Of a stretch of DNA of 64,000 bases, positions 43,923-52,848 are shown piece after piece (within the stretch, counting starts at the first letter, position 1; each line of letters starts with the position of its first letter). Both the position numbers and the translations under genes were made by a program. Source of the DNA: Nocardioides sp. 1609 (GTDB lineage Bacteria > Actinomycetota > Actinomycetes > Propionibacteriales > Nocardioidaceae); the NCBI RefSeq assembly GCF_004522105.1, contig NZ_SPUJ01000005.1, forward strand, positions 310,001-374,000, read 5' to 3'. The notes beneath the pieces were generated by a model. It was not told the DNA's origin, did no database searches, and saw only the letters and a list, made by a program, of their open reading frames with translations.

Positions 43923-46007
43923 TCACGCCACGGCCGCGGCGACGGGGTCCTTGGCGGTGGACTTGAGGGCGATCACGGCGGCCGCACCGACGACGACGCC
44001 GGCCGCGAGCGCCAGCAGGAATCCCAGCACGCCGTCGACGGCGAACAGCACGAAGATACCCCCGTGCGGTGCCCGGACGCTGACGTCCATCAGCTCAGAG
44101 AGCCCACCGGTGACGGCGGAGCCGAGCATCATCGCGGGGATCACGCGCAGCGGGTCGGCGGCCGCGAACGGGATCGCGCCCTCGGTGATGAACGACGCGC
44201 CGAGCAGCCAGCCGGCCTTGCCGTTCTCGCGCTCGGCGGCGTTGAAGAGCCGCGGCCGGACGACGGTGGCCAGCGCCAGCGCGATCGGCGGGACCATGCC
44301 GGCGAGCATCACCGCCGCCATGATCTTCAGCTCGGGGGCGTCGCTGGCGAGCGAGGCGCCGCCGACGCCGGCCGCGGCGAAGGAGTAGGCGACCTTGTTG
44401 AGCGGACCGCCCATGTCGAAGGCCATCATCAGGCCCAGGATCGCGCCGAGCAGGACGGCGTAGCTGCCGCTCATGTCGGACAGCCCGTCGGTGAGCTGGT
44501 CCATCAGCCAGCCGATCGGCCGGCCGAAGACGACGATCATGAGCAGGCCGGCGATGATCGAGGTCAGCAGCGGGATGACGAGCACCGGCATCAGGCCGCG
44601 GGCCCACTTCGGCACGCTCCAGCTCGCGATCCAGTGCGCGATGATGCCGGCGAGGACGCCGCCCACGATCGCGCCGAGGAAGCCGGTGGCCGGCAGGCCG
44701 ACGCCGTTGGGGTCGGCGACGCCGAAGATGTTGGCGGCCAGGCCACCGACGATGAAGCCGGGGGCGATGCCGGGGCGGTCGGCGATCGCGTAGGCGATGT
44801 AGCCGGCCAGGGCCGGGATGAAGAACATGAACGCCGTCTTGCCGATGATGAAGAACAGCGCACCGAGGTAGACCATCAGGCCGGAGTCGAACAGCGCGTG
44901 GTCGAGGCCGAGGGCGCCCGGGTCCGGGAGGTCGAAGAGCGTGTTGTTGACCGCGACGTCGCCGTACGGGCCGACGATCTCGTAGCCACCGAGCAGGAAC
45001 GACAGGGCGATCAGCAGACCGCCGGCCGCGACGAACGGGATCATGTAGGACACCCCGGTCATCAGGACCCGGCGGGTGCGCCCGCCCCACGACTCGTTGG
45101 CACCGCCACCGGTGTTCGTGCTCTCGCCACCGCCGCTGCCCTCGACGCGCGGGGCCTGGGGGTCGTCGGCGTTGCGCAGGGCCTCGGCGATGATGCCGTC
45201 GCCGTCGTCGATGGGGCGCTTGACGCCGGAGGAGACCAGCGGCTTCCCGGCGAACCGGCCCCGGTCGCGCACCCCGACGTCGACGGCGAAGATGACGGCG
45301 TCCGCGGCGGCGATGGTCGCGGGGTCGAGCGGGGTCGAGCCGGCCGAGCCCTGGGTCTCGACCTCGATCTCGACGCCGGCGCGGGCCGCGGCGGCCTCCA
45401 GGGCCTCGGCGGCCATGTAGGTGTGCGCGATGCCGGTCGGGCACGCGGTGACGGCGACCAGGCGGCGGGTGACGCGGGCCGCCGCAGGGGTGGTCGCGGT
45501 CGCGGTGTCAGCCGGGGGCTTGTCGATGCTCACCGGGTCGGCGGCCGGCTTGGGCTTGTCGGCCACGGCGTCCAGCACGAGCGCGACGACCTCGTCGGCG
45601 GTGGTGGCGGCGCGGAGCCCGTCGGTGAAGTCCTTGCGGACCAGCGCCCGGGCGAGCTTGGTGAGGATCTGGAGGTGGGTGCTGCCGCCACCGGCCGGGG
45701 CGGCGATGAGGAACGCGATGTCGGCCGGGCCGTCCTTGGCGCCGAAGTCGACCGGCGGGGCGAGCCGGGTGAAGACCAGCGTGGGCTCCTCGACCCCCTC
45801 GGTGCGGCAGTGCGGGATCGCGATGCCGCCCTTGAGCCCGGTCGGCGAGGTGGCCTCGCGGGCCAGCGCGTCCTCGACGAGCCGGTCGACGTCGATCGCC
45901 CGGTCGGCGTCCTGGACGACGCGGGCCAGCGCCCGGATCACGTCGTGCTTGTCGCTGCCGAGGTCGGCGTCGAGCCGGACCAGGTCAGCGGTGATGAGCT
46001 CGGTCAT
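43923..46007 (-). CDS. fruA: PTS fructose-specific enzyme IIABC
   Basis: 694 aa. EIIA domain first (1-150, phospho-His66 in GGIAIPHCRTEG), an Ala/Pro linker, EIIB (180-280, phospho-Cys189 in VTACPTGIAHTYMAAEAL), another linker with SGGGESTNTGGG, and an EIIC membrane domain of about nine segments (320-690). It imports and phosphorylates fructose to fructose 1-phosphate, which FruK, encoded five bases upstream, turns into fructose 1,6-bisphosphate. Confidence 0.95.
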   Translation of the reverse strand: MTELITADLVRLDADLGSDKHDVIRALARVVQDADRAIDVDRLVEDALAREATSPTGLKGGIAIPHCRTEGVEEPTLVFTRLAPPVDFGAKDGPADIAFLIAAPAGGGSTHLQILTKLARALVRKDFTDGLRAATTADEVVALVLDAVADKPKPAADPVSIDKPPADTATATTPAAARVTRRLVAVTACPTGIAHTYMAAEALEAAAARAGVEIEVETQGSAGSTPLDPATIAAADAVIFAVDVGVRDRGRFAGKPLVSSGVKRPIDDGDGIIAEALRNADDPQAPRVEGSGGGESTNTGGGANESWGGRTRRVLMTGVSYMIPFVAAGGLLIALSFLLGGYEIVGPYGDVAVNNTLFDLPDPGALGLDHALFDSGLMVYLGALFFIIGKTAFMFFIPALAGYIAYAIADRPGIAPGFIVGGLAANIFGVADPNGVGLPATGFLGAIVGGVLAGIIAHWIASWSVPKWARGLMPVLVIPLLTSIIAGLLMIVVFGRPIGWLMDQLTDGLSDMSGSYAVLLGAILGLMMAFDMGGPLNKVAYSFAAAGVGGASLASDAPELKIMAAVMLAGMVPPIALALATVVRPRLFNAAERENGKAGWLLGASFITEGAIPFAAADPLRVIPAMMLGSAVTGGLSELMDVSVRAPHGGIFVLFAVDGVLGFLLALAAGVVVGAAAVIALKSTAKDPVAAAVA

Positions 46008-46011
46008 GCGG

Positions 46012-46992
46012 TCACGCTCCAGTGGTGGTCGCCAGGTCGCGGACGACGACCAGGTCTGGTCGCACCTGCTCTGGCTGGGGGATGGTGGTGCCGGGAAGTG
46101 CGGCGGCTGCGCTGCCGTAGGCGACGGCGAGAGCCAGGCGGTCGGCGGGGTCCTGGCCGCGGAGCCCCCCGAGCAGGTAGCCGAACAGGCTGGAGTCGCC
46201 GGCACCGACGGTGCTGACGACCTCCGTCGGAGGGGGCGTCGCGTGCCACGCCCCCTCGGCGGTGACCAGGACGGCGCCGTGACCACCGAGGGTGGCCAGG
46301 ACGTCGGTGACGCCGGCGTCGACCAGCGTGCGGGCAGCGGTCGCGGCCGCCGCCGGGTCGGACTCGAGCAGGTCGGCGTCGCCACCGGTGAAGGAGGCCA
46401 GCTCCTCGCCGTTCGGCTTCATCAGGTGCGGCGCGGTCTCGGGCGAGAGCCGCGCGACGAGCGCGGTGAGCGGCTCCTCGGAGGTGTCGACCGCGACCCG
46501 GGTGACGGTGCGCAGGTCGGCGACCAGGTCGGCGTACCAGCCGGCGGGGGCGCCCGGCGGCAGCGAGCCGGCAAGGACGACCCACTCCGCGGAGGCGGCG
46601 AGCTCGTGGAGCGTGGCGGCGAGGGCGTCGAGGGTGGCGGGGGTGGCGGTGGCGCCGGGGCTGTTGAGCTTGGTGGTGGTGCCGTCGGGCTCGCTGACGG
46701 TGAGGTTGACGCGGACGGGCCCGTCGGGGGCGACCAGGCGGCTCGGGATGGCCGCCGCGGCGAGCTCGAGGGCGAACGGGTCGTCGGGGGAGGCGGGCAG
46801 CACCGCCGTCGTCGCGACGTCGGCGGCGAGGCAGGCCCGCGAGATGTTGACCCCCTTGCCGCCGGCCTGGGAGAACGCCGCCTCGGTGCGCTGGACGGCG
46901 CCGCGCAGCAGCGGGCCCTCCAGCATGATCGTGCGGTCGATGCTGGGGTTGGGTGTCAGGGTGACGATCAGGCCGGTCGGGGGGATGCTCAC
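46012..46992 (-). CDS. fruK: 1-phosphofructokinase
   Basis: 326 aa PfkB-family kinase. Signatures TLTPNPSIDRTI (11-22), the GGKGVN-type motif QAGGKGVNISRA and the catalytic VSTVGAGDSSLFGYL near residue 260. It phosphorylates fructose 1-phosphate with ATP. The GTG overlaps the fruR stop (GTGA), tying it to its regulator. Confidence 0.95.
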   Translation of the reverse strand: MSIPPTGLIVTLTPNPSIDRTIMLEGPLLRGAVQRTEAAFSQAGGKGVNISRACLAADVATTAVLPASPDDPFALELAAAAIPSRLVAPDGPVRVNLTVSEPDGTTTKLNSPGATATPATLDALAATLHELAASAEWVVLAGSLPPGAPAGWYADLVADLRTVTRVAVDTSEEPLTALVARLSPETAPHLMKPNGEELASFTGGDADLLESDPAAAATAARTLVDAGVTDVLATLGGHGAVLVTAEGAWHATPPPTEVVSTVGAGDSSLFGYLLGGLRGQDPADRLALAVAYGSAAAALPGTTIPQPEQVRPDLVVVRDLATTTGA

Positions 46993-47756
46993 GCTAGGAG
47001 AACCTCGATTCCTGCTCTCTCGATCGCCCGACGGTCGGACGGCTCGATGGCGGCGTCGGTGACCACGATGTCCACCTCGGAGAGCGCCGCGAAACGGATG
47101 GCGGAGTCGTGGCCGATCTTGGTCGAGTCGACCAGGGCGACCACCTGCTGGGCGGCGCCCACGATGGCGCGCTTGGTCGCGGCCTCGTCGGCGTCGGGGG
47201 TGGACAGTCCGTGCCCGACGCTGAGGGCGTTGCTGCCGAGGAAGGCGATGTCGGCGCGCAGCATGCCGAGGGCCGCGACGGTGTCGGGGCCGACGGCGGC
47301 GTGCGTCGCGGTGCGCACCCGTCCGGGGAGCAGGTGCAGCTCGACCAGGGGGAGCGTGGCCAGCCGCGAGGCGACCGGGACCGCGTGGGTGAACACGACC
47401 AGGCGCCGGTCCTGGGGGAGCGCACCCGCCAGGCGGGACGTCGTGCTGCCGGCGTCGAGGATGATCGTCGACCCGTCGGCGGGCAGCAGCGCCACGGCCG
47501 CCTTGGCGATGAGGTCCTTGAGGTCGGTGTTGAGCCGGTCGCGGTCGCCCAGCGCGGCCTCGGTCGTCCCGAGCGCGTCGGCGGGGACGGCGCCGCCGTG
47601 GACGCGGCGCACGAGGCCGAGGCGCTCCAGCTGCGAGAGGTCACGGCGCACGGTCTCGGTGGTGACGTCGTACTCTTCGGCCAGCGCCGTCACCGAGACG
47701 CGTCTGTGCTCGGTGATCAGGCGCGACATGGCCTGCTGACGTTCCTCGGCGTACAC
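46989..47756 (-). CDS. fruR: DeoR-family repressor of the fructose operon
   Basis: 255 aa. N-terminal DeoR helix-turn-helix (6-58, RVSVTALAEEYDVTTETVRR) and a C-terminal sugar-phosphate sensing domain (ILDAGSTTSRLAG, ADIAFLGSNALSVGHGLSTP). Members of this group respond to fructose 1-phosphate or related sugar phosphates. GAGGAGG precedes the GTG. It is divergent from ptsI; the AT-rich spacer probably holds its binding sites. Confidence 0.92.
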   Translation of the reverse strand: MYAEERQQAMSRLITEHRRVSVTALAEEYDVTTETVRRDLSQLERLGLVRRVHGGAVPADALGTTEAALGDRDRLNTDLKDLIAKAAVALLPADGSTIILDAGSTTSRLAGALPQDRRLVVFTHAVPVASRLATLPLVELHLLPGRVRTATHAAVGPDTVAALGMLRADIAFLGSNALSVGHGLSTPDADEAATKRAIVGAAQQVVALVDSTKIGHDSAIRFAALSEVDIVVTDAAIEPSDRRAIERAGIEVLLA

Positions 47757-47812
47757 GTGACCTCCTCACCCGTGCCCGGTCGCTCGGTGGAACCGGCAGG
47801 GCCGAGTGGCGG

Positions 47813-47890
47813 CCCTCACAATCTGCACTTATGTTGTTTTATGCCCGAATGTGTTGACTGTCAAGGGGTGGGGGTGAGTAACTTGTGATC
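47813..47890 (+). promoter_or_regulatory. fruR-ptsI divergent control region with ptsI promoter
   Basis: TTGACT (47854-47859) and TAACTT (47879-47884) are 19 bases apart and form a near-consensus promoter; transcription would begin near the GTG at 47891. The AT-rich stretch at 47821-47853 includes TATGTTGTTTTATG, a repeat of TTATG/TTTATG units, and a second TGTTG at 47852. It is the likely FruR operator and minus-strand -10 region. Confidence 0.55.
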
Positions 47891-49594
47891 GTGGTCACCG
47901 ACGCCAACCCCTCCGCCAGCGCCCTCCAGCCCGCCTTCACCGGCACCCCGGTCGTACCCGGGGTGGCCTACGGGCCCGCCGTCCTCGCCCGCGGCGAGGT
48001 CTCCTCCGAGGCCGTCGCGGCCTTCGGCGACGGCGGTTTCGCCGACGTCGAGGCGGCCCTGGCCGCCTACGACGCCGCCTCGACCGCGGTCTCCGGCGGC
48101 TTCTCCGCCAAGGCCGAGCGCGCCAGCGGCGCCGCCGCCGAGGTGCTCACCGCGAGCGCCGGGCTCGCCACCGACCGTGGCCTGCGCGGCGCGGTCCGCA
48201 AGAACCTGCGTGCCGGCAGCCCGCTGCTCGAGGCTGTCGACCACGCCGTGGAGCAGTTCGCCGGCGTCTTCACGCAGATGGGTGGACTGATGGCCGAGCG
48301 GGTCACCGACCTCCGCGACATCGAGCGCCGCCTCGTCGCGCGCCTGGTCGGCGAGGCCGAGCCGGGCGTCCCCACCCCCGACGCGCCCTCGATCCTCGTC
48401 GCCGAGGACCTGGCGCCCGCCGACACCGCCGGTCTCGACCCGGCCGTCGTGCTGGCCCTGGTCACCGAGCGTGGCGGTCCCACCAGCCACACCGCGATCA
48501 TCGCCCGCCAGCTCGGCATCCCGTGCGTCGTCGGCACCGCCGACATCCTCACGGTCGACCCCGGCACGATGCTGCTCGTCGACGGCACCAGCGGCGGGGT
48601 CACGATCGACGTCGACCCCGACGTGGCCGGCGCGCTCGTCGCCGCCGACGCCGAGGAGCGCGAGGCGCTCGCCCAGTGGACCGGCCCCGGCGCGACGTCC
48701 GACGGGTTCCGCGTCAAGATCCTGGCGAACGTCGCCGACGGTCAGTCCGCGCGGTCCTCGGCGACCGGCCCGGTCGAGGGCGTCGGCCTCTTCCGGACCG
48801 AGCTGTGCTTCCTCAACCGCACCGAGGAGCCGACGGTCGACGAGCAGGCCGAGATCTACGCCGAGGTGCTCCGGGCCTTCCACGACGACCGGTACGTCGT
48901 CGTGCGCACCCTCGACGCGGGCTCCGACAAGCCCGTCGCCTTCGCGACGATGCCGGGCGAGGAGAACCCCGCGCTCGGCGTCCGCGGGCTCCGGCTGTCG
49001 TTCAGCAACCCCTCGTTGCTCGAGCGCCAGCTCGACGCCATCGCCGCGGCGGCCGCGTCGACCGGCACCGAGACGTGGGTGATGGCGCCGATGGTGGCGA
49101 CCATCGCCGAGGCGCGGGAGTTCTCCGCCGCCGTCCGGGGGCGCGGGCTGAAGTCGGGCGTCATGGTCGAGGTCCCCTCGGCGGCGCTGATGGCCCACCA
49201 GATGCTGGAGGAGGTCGACTTCCTCTCGATCGGCACCAACGACCTGACCCAGTACACGATGGCCGCCGACCGGATGGCGACCGACCTCGCGCACCTCACC
49301 GACCCCTGGCAGCCCGCCGTCCTCCAGCTCGTCGCGATCACGGCCGAGGCCGGTCGTCAGGCCGACAAGCCGGTCGGCGTCTGTGGCGAGGCCGCGGCCG
49401 ACCCGCTGCTCGCCTGCGTGCTGGTCGGCATGGGCATCACGTCGCTCTCGATGGCGGCCGCCGCGGCGAAGCCCGTCGGAGCCCGCCTGGCGACGATCAC
49501 CCACGACACCTGTCTGGAGGCGGCCGAGGCCGCCCTCGCGGCCGTCGACCCGGCCTCGGCCCGCGCCGCGGCCCTGGCGGTGCTCGGGGGCTGA
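47891..49594 (+). CDS. ptsI: Phosphoenolpyruvate-protein phosphotransferase (PTS enzyme I)
   Basis: 567 aa. Phospho-histidine H200 in GGPTSHTAIIARQLGIPCVVG; PEP-binding barrel with GVGLFRTELCFL and SIGTNDLTQYTMAADR. It begins the phosphorelay to HPr, FruA and probably DhaM. I chose the GTG at 47891 because the promoter box TAACTT ends six bases before it, giving a leaderless message; a GTG at 47885 would add two residues. No ribosome site is present. Confidence 0.95.
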   Translation: MVTDANPSASALQPAFTGTPVVPGVAYGPAVLARGEVSSEAVAAFGDGGFADVEAALAAYDAASTAVSGGFSAKAERASGAAAEVLTASAGLATDRGLRGAVRKNLRAGSPLLEAVDHAVEQFAGVFTQMGGLMAERVTDLRDIERRLVARLVGEAEPGVPTPDAPSILVAEDLAPADTAGLDPAVVLALVTERGGPTSHTAIIARQLGIPCVVGTADILTVDPGTMLLVDGTSGGVTIDVDPDVAGALVAADAEEREALAQWTGPGATSDGFRVKILANVADGQSARSSATGPVEGVGLFRTELCFLNRTEEPTVDEQAEIYAEVLRAFHDDRYVVVRTLDAGSDKPVAFATMPGEENPALGVRGLRLSFSNPSLLERQLDAIAAAAASTGTETWVMAPMVATIAEAREFSAAVRGRGLKSGVMVEVPSAALMAHQMLEEVDFLSIGTNDLTQYTMAADRMATDLAHLTDPWQPAVLQLVAITAEAGRQADKPVGVCGEAAADPLLACVLVGMGITSLSMAAAAAKPVGARLATITHDTCLEAAEAALAAVDPASARAAALAVLGG

Positions 49595-49676
49595 GCCGCC
49601 CGTCGTCCTGGAGTCGGCCGGGACCGCGCGCCCTTCAAGATTAAGTCGCGCGAGTTGATGCTGTTACGGTCGCTCC

Positions 49677-50942
49677 ATGACCAGTCACTCGGGACCGGGC
49701 GCCACGCGCCGCACCCTCCTGGCGGCCGGGGTCGCGGCGCCGCTCGTGTCCGTCATCGGCGGCTCGCTCACCCAGCGGGCCACCGCCGGGGCGCCGTCGA
49801 TCCTCAAGCCGCTCCCGGCCGACCGGTTCGTCGACTTCGGCACCAACGCCGAGATGCGCTGGGACTCCGTCGACCCGCGCCGCTTCCTCACCCGCCAGCG
49901 CGACCTCTTCGTGCGCAACCACACCGCGACGCCGACGATCGACCGGGCGACGTACGCGCTGCGGGTGCACGGCGACGGGCTCGCCGACCCGCGCACGGAG
50001 TCGGAGGCCCACACCCTCTCCTGGCGTGACCTGCGGGCGCTCCCGAGCACCACGCTGACCTCGGTGCACGAGTGCACCGGCAACGGCCGGAGCCTCTTCG
50101 CCACCCAGCAGGGGACGCCGGCCAACGGCACCGCGTGGACGCTCGGCTCGGTCGCCACCGTGCGCTGGGAGGGCGTGCGGCTGCGCACCGTGCTGCGCCG
50201 TCTCGGCCTCTCACCCGACGCCGTCTCGGTGCAGGCGACCGGCCTCGATGCGCCGTACGTCAGCGGCGGGGTCGACCACGGCCGGGTGCGCCGGCCGTTC
50301 CCGATCGCCAAGGCGCTGGACGACGCCCTGCTCGCGTGGGGCGCCGACGGCGCACCGCTGCTGCCCGACCACGGCTACCCGCTGCGGCTGGTGCTGCCCG
50401 GCTGGGTCGGCATCGGCAGCATCAAGTGGCTCGGCTCGCTCGAGGTCAGCCGCAGGGAGCTGACCTCGCCGTGGAACACCACGTGGTACCGGATGACCGG
50501 CGGGGCCTACCCCGTCGACGCGCCGCCGCTGACCGTCAACCCCGTCCGCTCGGCGTGGGAGCTGCCCTGGGGCGCGACGCTCCCGGCCGGCCGCAGCCAG
50601 GTCCTCACGGGCCGGTCGTGGAGCGGCCTCGCGCCGATCCGCCGGGTCGACGTCAGCCTCGACGGCGGCCGCACCTGGACCCCCGCCCGGCTCGAGGACG
50701 ACGACCGCGGAGGACACGGGCACCACGAGGACCACAGGCACCACCGGGGCCGCGACCGCGGCGACCGCGGCCACGGCTGGACCCGCTGGTCGGTGCGCTG
50801 GCGTCGTCCCGCGCCCGGGACCACCGCGCTGCTGGCCCGGGCCACCGACCGCGCCGGGCGCACCCAGCCCCTCGTGACGCCGTTCAACGACAACGGCTAC
50901 TTCTTCGACGCCGTCGTCCGGCACCCGGTCACGGTGAGCTGA
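49677..50942 (+). CDS. Tat-exported sulfite oxidase-like molybdopterin oxidoreductase
   Basis: 421 aa. Tat signal ATRRTLLAAG (9-18), then a molybdopterin domain of the sulfite oxidase family with the Mo ligand Cys133 in SVHECTGNGRS, and a C-terminal Ig-like dimerisation domain (about 280-421). A His/Asp/Arg/Gly-rich insertion (345-367) sits in that last domain; seven histidines in 20 residues could bind metal. No haem domain is present. TACGGT lies exactly six bases before the ATG (leaderless). Its last 14 bases overlap the end of the convergent permease gene. The substrate is unknown. Confidence 0.85.
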   Translation: MTSHSGPGATRRTLLAAGVAAPLVSVIGGSLTQRATAGAPSILKPLPADRFVDFGTNAEMRWDSVDPRRFLTRQRDLFVRNHTATPTIDRATYALRVHGDGLADPRTESEAHTLSWRDLRALPSTTLTSVHECTGNGRSLFATQQGTPANGTAWTLGSVATVRWEGVRLRTVLRRLGLSPDAVSVQATGLDAPYVSGGVDHGRVRRPFPIAKALDDALLAWGADGAPLLPDHGYPLRLVLPGWVGIGSIKWLGSLEVSRRELTSPWNTTWYRMTGGAYPVDAPPLTVNPVRSAWELPWGATLPAGRSQVLTGRSWSGLAPIRRVDVSLDGGRTWTPARLEDDDRGGHGHHEDHRHHRGRDRGDRGHGWTRWSVRWRRPAPGTTALLARATDRAGRTQPLVTPFNDNGYFFDAVVRHPVTVS

Positions 50943-52113
50943 CTGGCCTCTCGCCGGGCTCCTCGTCGGGCTCGTCCTCTTCGTCGGCGGGCGCCGACGC
51001 CACCGGGGTCCCGCTCCTCGCCGACACGATCTCGTCGAGGTAGCGCAGCACCACGGCCGTGACCGCCACGACCGGCACGGCGAGGAACGCACCGGTGATG
51101 CCGAACAGCGTCGAGCCGAGCGTCACCGACAGCAGGACGACGGCCGCGTGCAGCTGCATGCTCCGCGACTGGAGCCACGGCGAGAGGACGTTGCCCTCGA
51201 GCTGCTGGACGCCCACGATGACCGCGAGGATGATCAGCGCGGCGGTCGGCCCGTTCGTGACCAGCGCCACCAGCACCGCGAGGGCGCCGACCACGAAGGC
51301 CCCGACGATCGGCACGAAGCCACCGACGAACGTCAGGATCGCCAGCGGGATCGCCAGGGGCACACCCACGACCAGCAGGGCGATGCCGATCAGCAGCGCG
51401 TCGACCGCGCTGACGATCGCCTGCGTGCGGATGTAGCCGCCGAGCGTCGTCCACGAGCGACGCATCACCTCGGTGAGGTGGCCGCCGACCCGGTCGCCGG
51501 CGAGGCGCTCGACCCACGGCCCGAACCGGCGCCCGTCCTTGAGGAACAGGAAGGTCAGGATCAGCGTGATGACCACGGTGACGGTGGCGGAGGTGGCCGC
51601 GCCGACGCCGGTGAGGACGCCGGAGGCGATCGCCCCGCTGCTGCTGCCCAGCTTGTCCTGCATGGCCTCGATACCGGCGTCGATCTGGTCGCGCGAGACG
51701 AAGTCCTTGGCCTGCACCCAGTCCTGCACGTCCTGCAGCCCGGCCGAGGCCTTGTCGACGATGTCGCCGAGCTGTCCGCCCACGGCGGGCGCGATGGCGA
51801 AGCCGATGCCGACCAGGGCCCCCAGCGACCCCAGCAGCACCACGGCCGCGGCCAGGGCCGGGGGCAGGTGCAGCCGGCGCTCGAGGAGGCGGGCCGGCTT
51901 CTCCAGCACGGTGGTCAGGATGAGCGCCAGCGCGACGGGGAGCACGATGCTCCAGAACCGCCCGACGACCAGGCCGAGCAGTACCGCGGCGATCGCGATC
52001 AGGATCCACCGACCGCTCCACCGGGCCAGCCAGGCGATGCCGTCGCCGGCCACCTCCGCGCGCTGGCGGGGCGCGGGCGGCGGCGCGGCGGGGGCTGGCG
52101 TGGGGGACGTCAT
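50929..52113 (-). CDS. AI-2E family transporter (permease)
   Basis: 394 aa with seven to eight membrane segments and the family's long soluble loop (about 145-205), plus the PLAIPLAILTFVGGFVPIVGAF motif. Family members export autoinducer-2, Na+ or other solutes; the substrate here is unknown. The ATG at 52113 has GAGGG eight bases upstream; a longer start at 52158 is unlikely. The Pro/Ala-rich N-terminus and acidic tail (DEEDEPDEEPGE) are not conserved features. Confidence 0.85.
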   Translation of the reverse strand: MTSPTPAPAAPPPAPRQRAEVAGDGIAWLARWSGRWILIAIAAVLLGLVVGRFWSIVLPVALALILTTVLEKPARLLERRLHLPPALAAAVVLLGSLGALVGIGFAIAPAVGGQLGDIVDKASAGLQDVQDWVQAKDFVSRDQIDAGIEAMQDKLGSSSGAIASGVLTGVGAATSATVTVVITLILTFLFLKDGRRFGPWVERLAGDRVGGHLTEVMRRSWTTLGGYIRTQAIVSAVDALLIGIALLVVGVPLAIPLAILTFVGGFVPIVGAFVVGALAVLVALVTNGPTAALIILAVIVGVQQLEGNVLSPWLQSRSMQLHAAVVLLSVTLGSTLFGITGAFLAVPVVAVTAVVLRYLDEIVSARSGTPVASAPADEEDEPDEEPGERPVSSP

Positions 52114-52206
52114 GGCTCGACCCTCGCAGACCGCCGGCGACCCGCGCGGATCACTCACCCCGGCGGTGGTGCCCGTGGGGACGACGATGAGGGTGGGGCG
52201 ACCGGG

Positions 52207-52848
52207 TCACAGGTGCAGCCAGGCCAGCACCGCCCGCACCCGACGGTGGTCGTCGTCGGCGGGCGGCAGGTCGAGCTTGGAGAAGATCCCGTTGATGTGC
52301 TTGGCCACGGCCTTCTCGGTGACGACGAGGTGCCCGGCGATCGCGGCGTTCGACCGGCCCTCGGCCATCAGCGCGAGCACCTCGCGCTCGCGCGGCGTGA
52401 GCCGGTCCAGGGGCCGCTCGCGCCGCCGCGCCATGATCGCGGCGACCACCTCGGGGTCGAGCACGGTGCCGCCCGCGGCGACGCGACGGACGCCGTCGAC
52501 GAACTCGGCGACGTCGGACACCCGGTCCTTGAGCAGGTAGCCCACGCCCCCCTCGCCGCTGGCGAGCAGCTCGCGTGCGTAGAGGTGCTCGACGTACTGC
52601 GAGATCACCATCACCGGGAACCCGGGCCGCTGGGCGCGGACGGCGATCGCCGCGCGCAGGCCCTCGTCGGTCTGCGAGGGAGGGAGCCGGACGTCGACCA
52701 CGGCCGCGTCGGCGTCCGGGTCGCGCAGCACCTCGGCGAGGGCGTCGCCGTCGGCGACCGCGTGCAGGACGGTGAAGCCGTTGCTCTCGAGCAGCTGGGT
52801 CATCCCGGCGCGGAGGAGCGCGTGGTCCTCGGCCAGGACAAGTCGCAC
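52207..52848 (-). CDS. NarL/LuxR-type response regulator
   Basis: 213 aa. Receiver domain with phospho-acceptor Asp52 in AAVVDVRLPP and Lys107 in GYLLKDRVSD; LuxR helix-turn-helix at about 145-205 (LTPREREVLALMAEGRSNAA). The GTG lies 49 bases inside the sensor kinase gene, so the pair is co-translated. It probably controls the MMPL exporter divergent from its partner. Confidence 0.92.
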   Translation of the reverse strand: MRLVLAEDHALLRAGMTQLLESNGFTVLHAVADGDALAEVLRDPDADAAVVDVRLPPSQTDEGLRAAIAVRAQRPGFPVMVISQYVEHLYARELLASGEGGVGYLLKDRVSDVAEFVDGVRRVAAGGTVLDPEVVAAIMARRRERPLDRLTPREREVLALMAEGRSNAAIAGHLVVTEKAVAKHINGIFSKLDLPPADDDHRRVRAVLAWLHL

